Below, in pieces: positions 1 through 12,669 of a stretch of 64,000 nt of DNA; the first letter of the stretch is position 1, and each line of letters starts with the position of its first letter. A model generated the notes under the pieces. That model had not been told where the DNA came from. It worked only from the letters and a program-made list of their open reading frames with translations, and made no database searches. The position numbers and the translations under genes were made by a program. The DNA lies in the NCBI GenBank assembly GCA_038496675.1, contig CM076648.1, positions 12,609,152 through 12,673,151 of the forward strand. The letters run 5' to 3'. The stretch is from Rachycentron canadum. Lineage: Eukaryota > Chordata > Actinopteri > Carangiformes > Rachycentridae.

Positions 1-650
1 GCCTGATCAGTAATATGAGCACAGAGTCAGACAGGGCTTTACTTTAAATTTGATACAGTGTGTGTGCAGCACTGTATGTTTGGACTCACTGATTCATCTC
101 ACTGATTTGTTGAGTTGTTGTGTTCTTCTACATGTGAAATTTTGATGTTGGTTTCTGTAAATATTTATGAATGCACACTTCCTTGATTTCCTGCCAGAGT
201 CCCTGAGCAGAGCTGATCCATTAATTATAGAGGTGGTGGTGGGGCAGAGTGCAGGGGTGAGGGGAGGTCTGTGGCACAAGGGCCATCTGTGTGGTTGGTG
301 TATGTGTGTGTGTGTAGGAGTGTATCCTTACAGGAGGAATAGTAAGTAACCAGAGCAAAGGTCAATGCACATTCTTGATCAGCGCTTTGGGCTGAATGGA
401 CAAACTTCTGTATGGAAAGTGTTTCAGGCCTGACGCCTGTGGTGCTGCGTCTTGCCTTCTGTTGTCTCTGTGCACCAAACCCTGACGCATCAACCGTTCA
501 CATTTTGTTCAGCTTGTTTGTTATGTTATTATTTACTGTTTTGTGCACATACAAGTTTTCAGCTGCAGTGATAAAACTTCTTACATATAATGTTAGTTGG
601 CAAAGAAAGAGCAAAACCTGCCACAAAAACAAAACTAAAACTCAGTTTTG

Positions 651-680
<30 letters not shown>
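651..680 (+). repeat. Poly(A) run, 30 bp
   Basis: Thirty consecutive A bases. No retroelement body was recognised immediately upstream, so it may be a simple homopolymer. Confidence 0.95.
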
Positions 681-684
<4 letters not shown>

Positions 685-1894
685 TCCAGTAGACTTTCAT
701 TGCAGACAGTGGCCACTTTACTGAAAACCTTTTCTCCTAAATTTTCATTAAATTGGCTTCATATTCACCGTCTCCTAAATCACATTACACCTACTGTTTG
801 TTTTACATGGGCCGATATGGTCATAGTGTATGTTTTTACCAGACGTCAACTGATACTTGGAGAAATATAGAAATAATCTAGATATGTTGGCGATCTATTG
901 AAGAAGTTACTTGACATTAATACTTAGATTAATACTAGAGCTTCAGACGATGTATACCTTGAGGGTATTGGATTGGATTTAGGAAAGATGTTGCTGGAAA
1001 GCAGAGGTTTTTCACTGTCACTCAGGCAGGTGTTGAAAACAAAAGCGCCTGCTGGCAGCACAGGAAATTCACCACAGCGACGCCAAAACCCAGATAATGT
1101 AGTTGTGACCAGACCTCCATCTGGAGGCTCTGCTGATGGAAGTAATTTGTCCACAAGCAATCACAGTGGAAGTCTAGAGTTAAGAGCTTTAAACTGCTGA
1201 CAACCTATACAGTGAAATACATTTGAAATCATCACAGGATTAACAATCAAGACTTTTGTGTAAACAAAAAAAAGGTTGTTTGTAAAAAGATATGATGACT
1301 CTATGACACTTGGCTTCAGGTTTGACAATATGGTTGTAAAAGTCATCTTACAATAGATATAATAAAAGTAAAGGCTGCTCTTTGATTACTGGAAAGAGCC
1401 GATAGGGGCTGACTTGAAACTGTCTACCATCAATAGAGTAAGAGTAAATGATCTGTGATTGAATCTGATGAGTGTATTTGTATACAAAAGTTTACTTTGT
1501 ACATCTTTAAGACATTGGACAGAAAATCTAATCCTAATTTCAGTCAGGGAAAGAGTTTGTGCTCTCTGGCTCTGGTGCTTAAGCAGTTAATAGTCCTCAT
1601 GGTGGTGGCCTAAATGTGTAGATCCTGAATATCTGTTACAAGGAGTAAAGTGTATCTGTGTTCAAGCTGAGCTCCTAAATGGATTAAATTGTTTGAATAA
1701 ACCTCTTATATCTCGTAGACAAATGTCCTTGTCACCTGGAAGAAACCGATAACTGTCTGCTTCTTGACAACATGTTTCTTTGCTCATGTGAACATAGTTG
1801 TCTTTGAATCTTCAATCCTTTAAATTGAGCTTCCTGACATTGGTGACCTGAGCTAATGAGGAAGGTGATGACAAATCCTCATCTGCTCAGCATT

Positions 1895-1919
1895 TGTGTG
1901 TGTGTGTGTGTGTGTGTGT
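1895..1919. repeat. (TG)n microsatellite
   Basis: Short uninterrupted TG tract. Confidence 0.95.
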
Positions 1920-2079
1920 TCATGTGTGAACTACATAGTTGGCTGCATGTGGTCACTGTGGGACATCATTAAGGATCTCTGTGTGATGACTGGTATTGTG
2001 GGATTTCATCACAGATGCAGAGAGAGAAGGCGTAATCTTTACATCCTACACAGAGAAATCACTGCTGAGCCTCCTTCTT

Positions 2080-2080
<1 letters not shown>

Positions 2081-2138
<58 letters not shown>
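2081..2138. repeat. (CA)n microsatellite
   Basis: About 29 uninterrupted CA units. It creates several artificial His/Thr and Val/Cys reading frames on both strands. Confidence 0.95.
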
Positions 2139-2140
<2 letters not shown>

Positions 2141-2399
2141 CACCAAGTGTTGTGCATATCAGTTGTTCTGTGTCCCTCATCCTGATTTTCCACACTCCAA
2201 CATTTTTACAGCTTTGATGTTCAGTGCTGTGTGTTTGATAGCATAATATCTCACATGCATACACATACACACACAAATGCACACACACACTTGCCTGGCC
2301 AACAGAGACTAATCCTACAAATATCTTGCTCTTTCGTGCACCCAAGGTTTGTGATCATCCCACACCCCCGCTGTAGCTCTTTAGCTCGACAGACAGGGA

Positions 2400-2690
2400 G
2401 CCAGCCGCAGTCACTTCCTCCCATTGTGATTTGGGTGAGAGAAGATGACGCAGGGCTGGAACAATGAGCAGTGCAGACTCTGGGGCTGCAAAGTATGTGA
2501 GGCCCGGCATTCAGTCGCCTCTACTCTGCCCCGTCAGGTTTACCTGCTGGCTGTGAATCACACTGCCCTGCCGGATTTGGCCAATAAATGAGGCGCCATG
2601 GCCGAGCGAGCCAAAGGGCCTCTGCAGCTGTCAGCAGCTGACATGCAGAACAAATTACACCTCATATCTACATGAATTAAACTCAAAACT
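2400..2690. promoter_or_regulatory. Unique GC-richer block, possible conserved element
   Basis: The block has balanced composition, no microsatellite and a perfect 15-bp palindrome, tgtcagcagctgaca, at 2629-2643 that includes a CAGCTG E-box. ggccaataaatgaggcgcc lies just upstream. It resembles conserved non-coding sequence, but I cannot test conservation. Confidence 0.25.
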
Positions 2691-3104
2691 GATCCAAGTG
2701 ATCCAAACACATAAACAAGGACGTGCAAACAGCTTCTCATTTCCTGCCACAGAGAATAAAGACACGTTATACAAAATATGTGAATATAAATCCACTGGAA
2801 GTTACTGCAGGCATCATTTACAAATTCACATTAGATTTAGATGCTTTCAATCTCTTTCTCTCACTAAGATATTTCCTCTCCAGCTCAAGAAAAGGATTTA
2901 CTCCTCCCCCGCTCTCCGGTTTGTGCAAAAGAAGAGGAATGTTGATTTTTCATGTAGAGCTTCTCTAAAAGTACCACTCCAACCATCTACAGACTGTGCT
3001 GTCACAAAGACGGCTTAAGACGGTATTCTTGGTGTTTGTTGTGAGGCAGCGCTTTCTGCTGCATTTCCAGCTCCAACCGTCAGCAAATTTTGCACTAATC
3101 TGCC

Positions 3105-3107
<3 letters not shown>

Positions 3108-3141
<34 letters not shown>
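3108..3141. repeat. (GT)n microsatellite
   Basis: About 17 GT units. The 147-codon plus frame that crosses it (2996-3439) has no recognisable domain. Confidence 0.95.
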
Positions 3142-3144
<3 letters not shown>

Positions 3145-3469
3145 TGCATGCTATAGAATAGAAAAGGAGGCTCCAAAGTGTTTTGTAGGGGGTGATCATG
3201 TTGGGAGACACATCAGGTGCATTTCAGGATGTTCTGTCTTTGGCTTTGCTCTAAGACGATTAGTATTTCAACAAATATTAAATAATGAAACTTTGCACAA
3301 AAACTCCAGGTCCCCAGTGGATGAACCCTTGACTTTTCATTTCGTGTCACTAGTTTGTCAAAGTTTATTTTTTTGTTTATTTTGTGAATTAGCTGAACAT
3401 CTGTTGGGTGAATTGACACATTGTTCATTTTCAGTTTAAAACTATCAGCCTCAATACAAACTATCATTT

Positions 3470-3655
3470 ATGCAGTGCTAATCAGCAAATATTAGCATGC
3501 TATCACATTAAACTCAGAGATGCTAGTAAATCAAATGCAAATAAGCATTTTAATTCTGTCATGAGTATGTTAGCATTCTGATGTTAGCATTTCGTTTATA
3601 AGTGTACTGTGCCTAAGTACATCCTTACAGACTACTGTGTGTAGACTCCGGTTGC
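3470..3655. repeat. Dispersed teleost repeat, 'TTAGCATGCTAACA' type
   Basis: The order gtgctaatcagcaaatatta, gcatgctatcacattaaact, tgatgttagcattt and ctgtgcctaagtacatcctt is the characteristic series of a very common percomorph repeat. It ends near the expected gtgtagactc. Family name not assigned. Confidence 0.75.
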
Positions 3656-4052
3656 TGTTGTTTTTCCCTTGTCTTGAAGCTTAAATGCAAAACCAAAATC
3701 AGACTTTTATCATCGAGCTTTGATGTTTCATGCTGTCTGGAGACTGGAAAGCCAGGAAAATGCTAAAAGATAAAACGGACGCAGATCAGCAGTTTGTCTC
3801 TAAGTGCTACTGGGGCTCTCATAGGAAATTATCAGAGAGAATAGGTTTTGGATTTGAGTATAACAATCCTTATGTTTTGTTTTTTTTGTTTTATTTTTTT
3901 GAGGGGTCTTTGTGAGGAATAGAGAGCAGCAGTTCTGGTAAGAGACAAAGACAAAGAGGTAAAATGTTCTGTTGTTTCTACAGCGAGAGACTGTGAATCG
4001 TCATCAATTAACTGGCTTATTGGGCCTAGGTAGTATCCCAGCAACAGTCCTT

Positions 4053-4054
<2 letters not shown>

Positions 4055-4084
<30 letters not shown>
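4055..4084. repeat. (AC)n microsatellite
   Basis: About 15 AC units. Confidence 0.95.
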
Positions 4085-4087
<3 letters not shown>

Positions 4088-4715
4088 GCATATGGTCGAC
4101 TTGTGTTGTACTTGGAAGTGAAGTCTGCAGAGCTGCTTTGGAAATCATTGTAATTTTGATGAAAAGGCTTTCTGTCTGTTGCATAAGAGTGAAGTGAAAA
4201 GAGATGTGGTTGTTGTCAGGAATACTGAGCCACTTTTTATGAAAAAAAATTTCCCTTTGGTGTCGCTTATGACTCAACATCAAAGCAAACAGAGAAGTGT
4301 GAGCGTTACATTCAATCAGGCGTCGTTCTCTCCTTTTAAAGTGAATATCAGTTCTTCCACCCCAGTGTCAAGGCAGTATCAGGCTTTGTCTGGATGATTT
4401 TTACAAGGAGATCTATATGAGGAAGAGATTCAGGTCCACTGAGACTTGTGGTAACGTTGTGCATGAATATTGTTTTAGTGGACTATTTGAGTAATTTGCG
4501 TCCCTCTGGTGTCACTCATGCAGCTTTGATTTCCTTTGCTTTTTGTGGAGTTTATTTTCTGCTCAGTGATTGGAAATGTTTTTCTGTGTTCTTGTAAAAT
4601 TCAGGCTAAAGTATAGACCTGCCACAGGTTTAAATGAATAAAATAACCTAGTAGTTACTAGTGTTGCAGTTCTTTAGCACAGGCCAATTAAAATAGAGGC
4701 TGTAATAGCCAGAAT

Positions 4716-4718
<3 letters not shown>

Positions 4719-4789
<71 letters not shown>
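4719..4789. repeat. Long (GT)n microsatellite
   Basis: About 35 uninterrupted GT units, the longest dinucleotide tract in the window. Likely polymorphic and able to adopt Z-DNA. Confidence 0.95.
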
Positions 4790-4791
<2 letters not shown>

Positions 4792-5004
4792 TTTCTTTTA
4801 TTATACAGCATGTGTGTTTTAAATATCACACAGTAAAATTTTATCAGGATGCAGTGAACCGGTAACAGCTTGGTTCACATAGATAACAAAACACATTTTC
4901 TCTTGAACATTTTTTCAGCTCTGTAGATATCCATCTCTCAGGCAAGTTGGTGGTGCTCAGAGTTGAAATACATTTTTTTTTTTAAAAATCAAAAACATTT
5001 TTCT

Positions 5005-5130
5005 CTGGTACTGTGGATAATCCACAGAGTCATTTCTTTATAGGAGAGACATCCAGATGACAACATATACTGTGGATTATCCAGAGACACTGATTCTGGA
5101 GACAGATTTAGTTGTCATCTTTTAAAGTGC
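5005..5130. repeat. Local inverted-repeat cluster
   Basis: A perfect 17-bp palindrome, ctgtggataatccacag (5011-5027), is followed by a related ctgtggattatccagag (about 5070-5086). An inverted pair also lies outside it (agatgacaac near 5055 and gttgtcatct near 5111). It may be a piece of a dispersed repeat or MITE; family not recognised. Confidence 0.5.
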
Positions 5131-8100
5131 AATTTCTCAGTGCTGTGAGCTGCACAAATTACATTTCATTCACCGTCACTGTATTCAGATTTGGTAAAGA
5201 TTTCAGAGTAAGATATCTCAATACATGAAAGTAAAACCAAAATTATATGCGACTTGATGTTGGATGTAAGTTAGAAATTATTAATCACAATAATAACAAC
5301 ACGAATGACCCTTTCACAGGTTGTAGCAGAAGCTCAGAGGAAATCACACATGACCCAAACGAAAGGTTTTCCTTGTGTATTCAACTCTACATTATGTAAT
5401 AGCATCATGAGTTTGTCCAGCAGCAACATTATTGTATGATTTGATGACCATCTGGTTGTGACAGCCATTATTCTGGGACTCAACGCAAAGCTCCACTTTG
5501 TTGTTTTTATTTGGCCATTTATTCCCAGCTGTCAATAGAGGACGTGGCCGCTCGGCTGCTGTACTCATCTCATCAGTTTAGATTAAATGGAGAGAGCGGT
5601 CAGCAGACATACCGCCCAGAACAGACCACTCACGGTCACTCACTCTAAAATCTCATATTGATCAGCTAATTAGATGGATTCCCATCAATCAACTGACTTG
5701 TGTTTACTTCCACTTTTACTCAACCTGTTGGTATTTTTCTTTTCTTTTTTTAACATCTCTGTTCTTGTGTTTAAAGCAGATGTGTGTTGTGATGTGATGT
5801 AGTTTTAGTGTTCAGTTTGTCCTGTGGTGTTGTAATTCACTTTCCTGCTGCACCTTACCATAATAAGTAAGTAGGCTCTCAGCATGCTGCTACTCATTCC
5901 TCTAAGGACCCTCCAGTGCATCCTGCCCCCACTCCAGTGCCACCAGTGAGCGCCATAATGGTGGTGAGAACAGTTTGTGCTCCCTGCCACTAACATACAC
6001 ACACACCGTGTTTGAGAGCAGCTCTAATATTTCAGCTTCACTTAACTCCTTTTCTAGATGTGCTTTTCTGTTTCAAGCTGGAGACACATCCACACTCTGC
6101 CTTATCTTGTTCCTCCATCCACTTGTTCTTTGATAATTTTGGTAGATGATCTGTGTTGAACACTGGGAACAGGATGATCTGAGCTTCTTCGGTGTGTGCC
6201 ATGTTAAGATTCAAGTCCCTTCTCTCTCCACTACATTTCACCCAATGAAGCAAAAACAACTTAGCTGAAAAACTGCATTTCACAAGGGACTTCTTTGTCA
6301 ACTAAACGTAATACAATGTCAAAGAAAAAAGACGAATGTTGGGCTTGTATTTCTGTGGACAATCTGACAATATTAATTGTATCCAATGTCATAATTTGCA
6401 ACAAATACAATGAGTTTCTTTAAACATTGTGAGCAGGCCTTGCCTGAGATTGTGTTCATACTGAAAATAATAATTTAAAAAGAAAAGCACCTCTCAATGA
6501 CACTACTGCACCGACGCAGAGGGGAAAACAACTTAGGGTTTTCCAGAGTTGAACTTGGCTTAACGTTTGAAATGCAATGCAAGGCAACACACAATCTGAT
6601 TTATTACATACAAATCACAAAACCTAGAACCAGCAAATGTTTTTGATATTCGTGCATGAAAAGTGACTTTGCATATGAATTTTTCTCTCCAGTGAGCCTG
6701 GATGTATCACATCTCATCCACTCATCACCTGAAGCAACACGTTCACACCATCAACACACTGTGCAGACTCAGTGTTGACTCAGATGATAAAAGCACGTTG
6801 CATGTTACCATCAAACTTTGCACCAGACTTCACTTGGATGTTTGATCTTCACTGTGCAGAGTAATGTAGGCGAGTCTGACATTAAAACAGTTTTTATATT
6901 CATCTGTTGAAGGGGAAAGTTTAACACCCGTAGCATGGTTTAATATTTGGCTTATGCCAGTGTGATGTAAAAACGTGAATCCTCCAGTGCACACAGACTA
7001 GACCACATCTTGTGTCCAGCAGTTAAATGTGTAGGAGTAGATGTGAGCTTTAGTTTGTGGAGTATTTCTTTGTATTGAAACATGACAGGAGTTTATCTTT
7101 AATCACCCCAAACTGATCAAACGCATATCTGTGCTTGCACATGTGTTGCACACATGTTAGATCTGTGCAAAGTGTGGACACACTTGTTTTCACAGACACT
7201 TTAATGTATGTGTGCGCAACTACAGTAAATGTACTGAGATAAAACACAGTGTCTATTATGCATCATTTTGATCTTTGAAGGGCGAAGCTACTTGATGTAT
7301 GAAGTTTTCTATTTTTTTTTTTTTTACTTAAACTGACCCTGCAAACACATTTGGGAGGATGGACAGGATAAAAGCGAGATAGAGGGAGGTCATGTATTTG
7401 GAGAAATAGTTTTCATGCTTTGAACGCATGATATAATTGTATGTGCATTCATCTCAGATCTCTTTCATAAATCCTCCTTTTCATTCCCGAGCCTGCTCTT
7501 GTTTGTAGTGTGGCTCTGTGTTAGTCTGACCCACAGCCCGGGATGTGTCTGACAGAACGCTTGATGCTGCACTTCTTTACAAACAGCCCCGACCCGGCTG
7601 CCACCAGGTCTGCCTGCAGACTGTTGAATAGAAAAGGCCAACAGGGTTGAACTGAGCTCACAGGGAGGGAAGGGCACCCAAGCAGAGACCAGTGAGAGGA
7701 AACAGAAGACGACCAGAGGCGAACATCTTCCCTTAGTTATTCTGTTGTTGGTTTGTAAGATGAGGGCGTGGCACTGAGGAAAACACTCACAGGTGCTGCA
7801 GCTGCACAACACCTGTGTTTACATTTATTCTGCTACTATGCTCATGTCAGATCTGACAGGAAGAAGAAGCTTAATGAAGCAGACTCATCTTTTATTTGGG
7901 GAGTTTTAGTTTTCAGTGAAGTGACAGATATCCACCTCCTACTGTCATGGACCTGTGTGAAGATGTTTAGAGGTTTTCAAAAAATCGAGTAAAGCACTTA
8001 TCAGTGGCATGCTGCAGCAGGCTGTCTGCAGCTTAAAGGTCTGATATCAGCGCACAGACAGACATATGGAGCTTTGTTGATGTGCTTGACTTCTATCCCA

Positions 8101-9579
8101 GCTATAACTTCTTCCTGTTGAAACAAAGCTGACTGTCATTGCTGCCTGCAGCTTTCTATAGGTGATCAATGGGAAAGCCTGCTGACTGGAGCCTCCCTTT
8201 GTCCTATGATTAGCATCTGTGGTGTATTGTTGGTGCTTTTATGTGTGTACATATGTGGGAGGGGAGGTCATAGGTATGTGACTGTGTGCTGGTGTGTTTT
8301 TATTTGTCTATATGGAGCTGGAGCAGAAATAAAGGTCATTCATAGACCTCCTCCTCCTCCTTTACCTGTTAAATACAGTCTACTGAGACAGATAGACAGC
8401 TGAGCAATGACGGGGGTTATTTGTGCTTATTGAGACAGACTCTTGTAAGAGAGCATGTAACAACATTTTTGTCTGCCTGTCCGGTCTGCTTGTCTCGCAC
8501 TCCCTCAGAAAATAGCTGAATTCTGTGCTAAAAGCTGCTTTAAGAGGTTAATCAGGCAGTGAGAAAGATAAATCAGGAGCTCCAGGACGACCCAGGAGGC
8601 TTACATCAATGCAGTTCAGTGTGTTTACAGTTAACATTGCACTATAACAACATAGCTTTTAGTCTGAGCACAAAAAATGAAATGAGTTAAAGTGAAACTA
8701 GGATTTCCTGGTTCTGTTCCAAAAGGAGGGAAACGTCAACCACACTGGAATTTCTAAAGGTACAAATTACAAAAACAAACCCAACGTTATGAAATTACCT
8801 TGCTCAACAGCCCTTGGTTCAGTTCACTCCACATGTCCGGAAAAGGGTGAGGCATTATATTGTTGTTTGATTAATATTTCCCTTACAAATGTCAGAAACA
8901 CAACAAACGGAGTGGCCACAGATTCACAAATGAACCTGCAAGTCTTTCTTCTCCAAACATGGCTGTCACAAAAACAGGACAGTGAGAGTCAAATGGCAAA
9001 ATATGGGACTTTTCAGAAACCAGGTATTAGTTATGATCATGTTATATGTTTTCAAAGTGTGAAGGTCATTTGAGGAGGTCATCAGTAGAAATCATGGATA
9101 AACATTTTTGATGATATACAAGATCAGATCATGGGAGCTGTAGTCGCTCAGACTGCAAACAAAGTTGTTTTTGTCAAAATCACTCATGGCTCAGATTTGA
9201 AAGCGTGTGCTGTGATAGAACCTCATTTGTCTTTAGAGGAATAGTGAATTCCTCAGGAGGACCGAAGCGTCTCCTGCTCCGCTAACGTGCTGGTTTTGCT
9301 GTACAGGCTGCGTACACATTATGTCAGTATGCTTCTCGCAAAGTGCTTGTCAGATCATCTTCACCTCTATTTAATGGCAGATTCAGCAGCGTTGCGTTGT
9401 AGCTTTACAGAGGAGGCAAATGTTGAACATTTCATTCAAGCCCTTTTGTCATTCTCCACACAACTTCTTCCTTTGCTTCTCATGTGTTCAAGCAAATGCA
9501 ACACTGTGAATCTCTGTGTAAAAGCGTGAATGAAGGATATGCACACTTTTGCTTGGACATGTTTCTTTTGAAGCATAAA
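5131..9579. other. Non-coding stretch
   Basis: No gene was recognised. A unique-looking part at 5500-5700 (agctgtcaatagaggacgtg through ttgatcagctaattagatgg) could be regulatory. The remainder is AT-rich with a T-run at 7312-7326. Frames such as 7465-7812 and 8789-9073 show no known domain. Confidence 0.6.
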
Positions 9580-9850
9580 TATTGAGCTGCAATAAACAGT
9601 CAATTAATCCAGTCCACAGAAAATTACCTATTATAATTGTTTACATTTTTTGAGCAAAAAGTCTCTGCTTTCAGTTTAAAAAATTTGAATTTGATTTGTT
9701 GCTTTTTCTTTGTGAAATAAATAGTTAATTGACTCTTGATCAAACAAAATAAACCGAAAACATCACTGTGGGTTATGAGAAATTGTGATTACTGAATCAA
9801 AAAAATAGTGACTGATTAATCAGTGATGAAAACAATCATTAGTTAGTTAC
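9580..9850. repeat. Dispersed repeat, 'GCTGCAA...ATTAATC' type, copy 1
   Basis: The segment starts gctgcaataaacagtcaatt and ends with gattaatcagtgatgaaaac followed by aatcattagtta. It matches the pattern of a very common teleost short repeat whose ends read GCTGCAACTAACGATTA and whose body is rich in AATCGATTA steps. This copy is diverged. It is in the opposite orientation to copies 2 and 3. Confidence 0.65.
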
Positions 9851-11909
9851 AGAAACACGAGTCTTTCTTTCAGAAAGACAATTTAAAGAAACCTTTCAAC
9901 AAGAGATTTGCGTTGTGCTTCATAAGTGAGTGGAACAGCCCAAAGGCAATGTGAGTTTGGCTCTCTGTACCTTCTGAAGTGAAACAAGAATAAGAAAAAT
10001 TACAGCAATTTCCTGCTGGAAATGGGTAACATGGATGAAGTCTATTTAGATAAATGAGCTGTGAAGGTAAACTGTAACGGTCAGGGGTCAAGTCTTTAAC
10101 AGCAGCTAATAGTGTAGAAGAGGTAATCAGATCAAAGTGCACTGTGTAACACCAATAATATACAGTATATAATGTGGTCACCATTGTGTCCTGGTGGAGT
10201 GCAGCAGCATACTCTTAAAGCCATTTTTCATTGATAATCACCTGATTGATGCATTTCCTTGTGGTTTCAGTTGTTTCATCAATATATGTGGGATAGGCAA
10301 CAAGGAAACAGGCCAAACAGTTTATCTCTGGATGTTTTCCAAGGACTTTGTGTATCTGCTTGCCCCTAAATGTGTGTATATGTGTGTAAAACAGAGAAAA
10401 ATATGGAGAAGAGTGAGAACAAAGTATAGGACTGATTGATCTGACAGCTTAACACATCTCTGTGAGACTTTTATAAGAGCAAAAGCCTCCAGAAAAGACA
10501 GGAGGGAATCTATTTTCTCTCCACAGCTGAGGTTCCCTGGTAGAAACGGTGCCCTGCTTCTTAACTTCACCTCTGCTGCTCTGTCACCCTCACATTGGTT
10601 GTATTTTGTCTTTGTAATTGTTACTGCTTAATCAACAGTGACTATGTTTCAGTCTTTTCAGTTTAAGAACATGTATATTTATCTCCATATAAGCTGCTGG
10701 CTACTCATATTTAGCATCTTTCTGTAGTCGTTGCTGTGGTGCATTGGGATGACATGCCAGGTTTTTGGGAGAGAAAAATCTGTTTTCACCACTGTCACTT
10801 GCTAAGGGGAATAGTGGTAAATGCTCATTTATTTCAAATTGCCCTGGGGCTGCAGTGTATTGTGAGAGCTGCTATTTTGTCTGTCTTAATTCACTTTAAG
10901 AAAGAGAAGAAGGTAGTTATGCTGAAATAAAAGAAGGGGGGCATTGCTGCAGATTTTGATCCTGTGCTGCAGGGGATGAATCTGCAGGTGTTTTCTCAGT
11001 GCGAAGGAGGACAGTCGGCCGCTGGGCCATCAGCCATCAGCTCCTCCCTCAGGTTGATGCTTCAGCTCCATCCCCCTCCTTACCAGCTCTGTTACTTTTG
11101 GCATCGCTTCAGCTTGGTTAGCATGCCTCATCCCCCACCCACCCTCTCATAATCTACATTCTTTTTGATCCAGCTCAGTGCCTGCTTGTGTCCCTGGAGG
11201 TTACATCTCTGTAGGATCCATGTTTCAGCTGTGGCTGCAGGAGTGTGAGTGCCTCTGGGAGTGCACATCGAAATTTCTTTATTTCAGGAATTTGCACATC
11301 TGTCACAGAAACTTACTTTATTTTGTGTTCTGACAATCTCAGTAGGCAAATGGAAGAATTCATCTCTACCTAAAACATTATATAGTTCTTCATATATATG
11401 TGAAGACACTATATCTATATATAGATAAATATCTTCTGAGTGTGCTCATCTACGAGTATATTCTGTTTCACAATTTCCTCTTTCTGTACCTTGTAGCTGT
11501 CATGTTTCATCTTTATATATGTATTATTTTGCTGAAAAAACACAAAAGTCTACATAAAACCCAGCAAACCATTTTTACTTAATTTACTCTAACTCCTTAT
11601 TCAGCAAATGTCCATCACAGCACTGCAGTGAAGTGACAAACCTAAAATATGCTGCCTGTAAGCTTTTTTTTTTTCCTGCACAAATCTATACACCTACCCT
11701 GTGCTGGGTAAAGATGAATCAGAGCCAGAGAGCTATCTGCATAAAAACCCTGTTAAACCATCTATCAATGAACTATTATTTTTCAAGAAAATGCAAAACT
11801 TTGTCTCCACATCTCCAATGTGAGGATGTTACACTTTTCTCTGACTTACATCACTGTAACAGTAAAAATACACACAACAAGCATTTTTATTTATTAGAAA
11901 CACCATAAT
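9851..11909. other. Non-coding stretch
   Basis: AT-rich, with a small tata/tatag-rich part near 11390-11430. Nothing recognisable as gene or transposon. Confidence 0.6.
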
Positions 11910-12485
11910 ATTGGATTCGGCCTCTTCTTCTGATCCATGTTGACATGATTACAAGACATAATTTCTTCAGTTTTGTTTTTGTACCACATCCAAAAGATCT
12001 GGTGCCTGGGGAGGCCACGGTGACTTTTGCTTTGTGACATCACACACTATCATGCTGGAAGTAGCCATCAGATGTTTGTAGCCATAAAGAAAAGCACATG
12101 GTCATCACCAATAATCAGATCATCTGTTGCATTCAAACAATTGTGCCCAAGGAGTGGCAAGAAAACATTTCCCACATGTTCCAGTGTTCAGTTGTCCAGT
12201 TTTAGTGAGCCTCAGATTTCATTATGACACGAGGGGAACCTGACATAGCCGTACCGCAGTCTTTCTGCCAGCTCCAACCAGTCTGGCATTTCTCATATGA
12301 CCTTTCTTATCAACAAGGCATTTCCATCCATAGGACTGCTGCTCACTGGATGTTTTTTTGTTTTTTGCACCAAAACTCTAGAGAATGTTGCGTGTTAAAA
12401 TCCCAGGAGAGACATAATACCAGACTGGTGTCTGCATGAATAAGCAGGTTTACAGTGTTCCTAATAAAGTGCTCTTTAAGTGTGG
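11910..12485 (-). pseudogene. Tc1/mariner-like transposon relic
   Basis: The minus strand carries degraded pieces of a Tc1-like transposase in family order. A stretch near 12170 reads GNVFLPLLGHNCLNAT, corresponding to the family's G(M/N)(V)F...LG...LNAT block. At 11990-12020 it reads WPPQAPDLLD, the degenerate form of the WPPQSPDLNPIE motif around the last catalytic acid. At 12240-12420, in N-terminal order, the DNA matches the part of such elements that encodes the helix-turn-helix region (cagctccaaccagtctggca, caacaaggcatttccatcc, tgctgctcactggatg). The end near 12452-12485 (gttcctaataaagtgctctt) resembles the terminal repeat with its CCTAATAAAGTGG core. Several stops and an internal deletion near 12180 show it is inactive. 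The left terminal repeat was not found. Confidence 0.8.
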
Positions 12486-12616
12486 GAGCAGTATTGTTGC
12501 ACAATGTTGACTTTGACTAGGACCTCGTCAAGGGCAGTTATTATGGTAACTGGAGACAGTTACTATGCCTTGTTGCCAGTCAGCATCATTTTAGAGAGGT
12601 GAGGGAATTGGGGGAC

Positions 12617-12635
12617 TGTGTGTGTGTGTTTGTGT

Positions 12636-12667
<32 letters not shown>
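12617..12667. repeat. Interrupted (TG)n microsatellite
   Basis: TG tract with two interruptions (ttt and tat-type breaks), followed by a (GA)-rich stretch at 12715-12730. Confidence 0.95.
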
Positions 12668-12669
12668 CT

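Larger units (their letters stand above)
1..3107. other. Non-coding, left flank
   Basis: Apart from the poly(A) run, the TG/CA tracts and the GC-richer block at 2400-2690, no gene, RNA gene or transposon was recognised. Open frames are short and lack family resemblance. Confidence 0.6.

Noticed and set aside
2046..2345. Val/Cys-rich and His/Thr-rich proteins across GT/CA tracts (also 1896-2246, 45404-45779, 49014-49380, 62374-62582)
   Set aside because: Translations of dinucleotide repeats, not genes. The one at 62374-62628 is also antisense to a real exon.
2996..3439. 147-codon frame, the longest in the window
   Set aside because: Runs through a (GT)n tract, with no domain, no splice context and ordinary AT-rich flanks.
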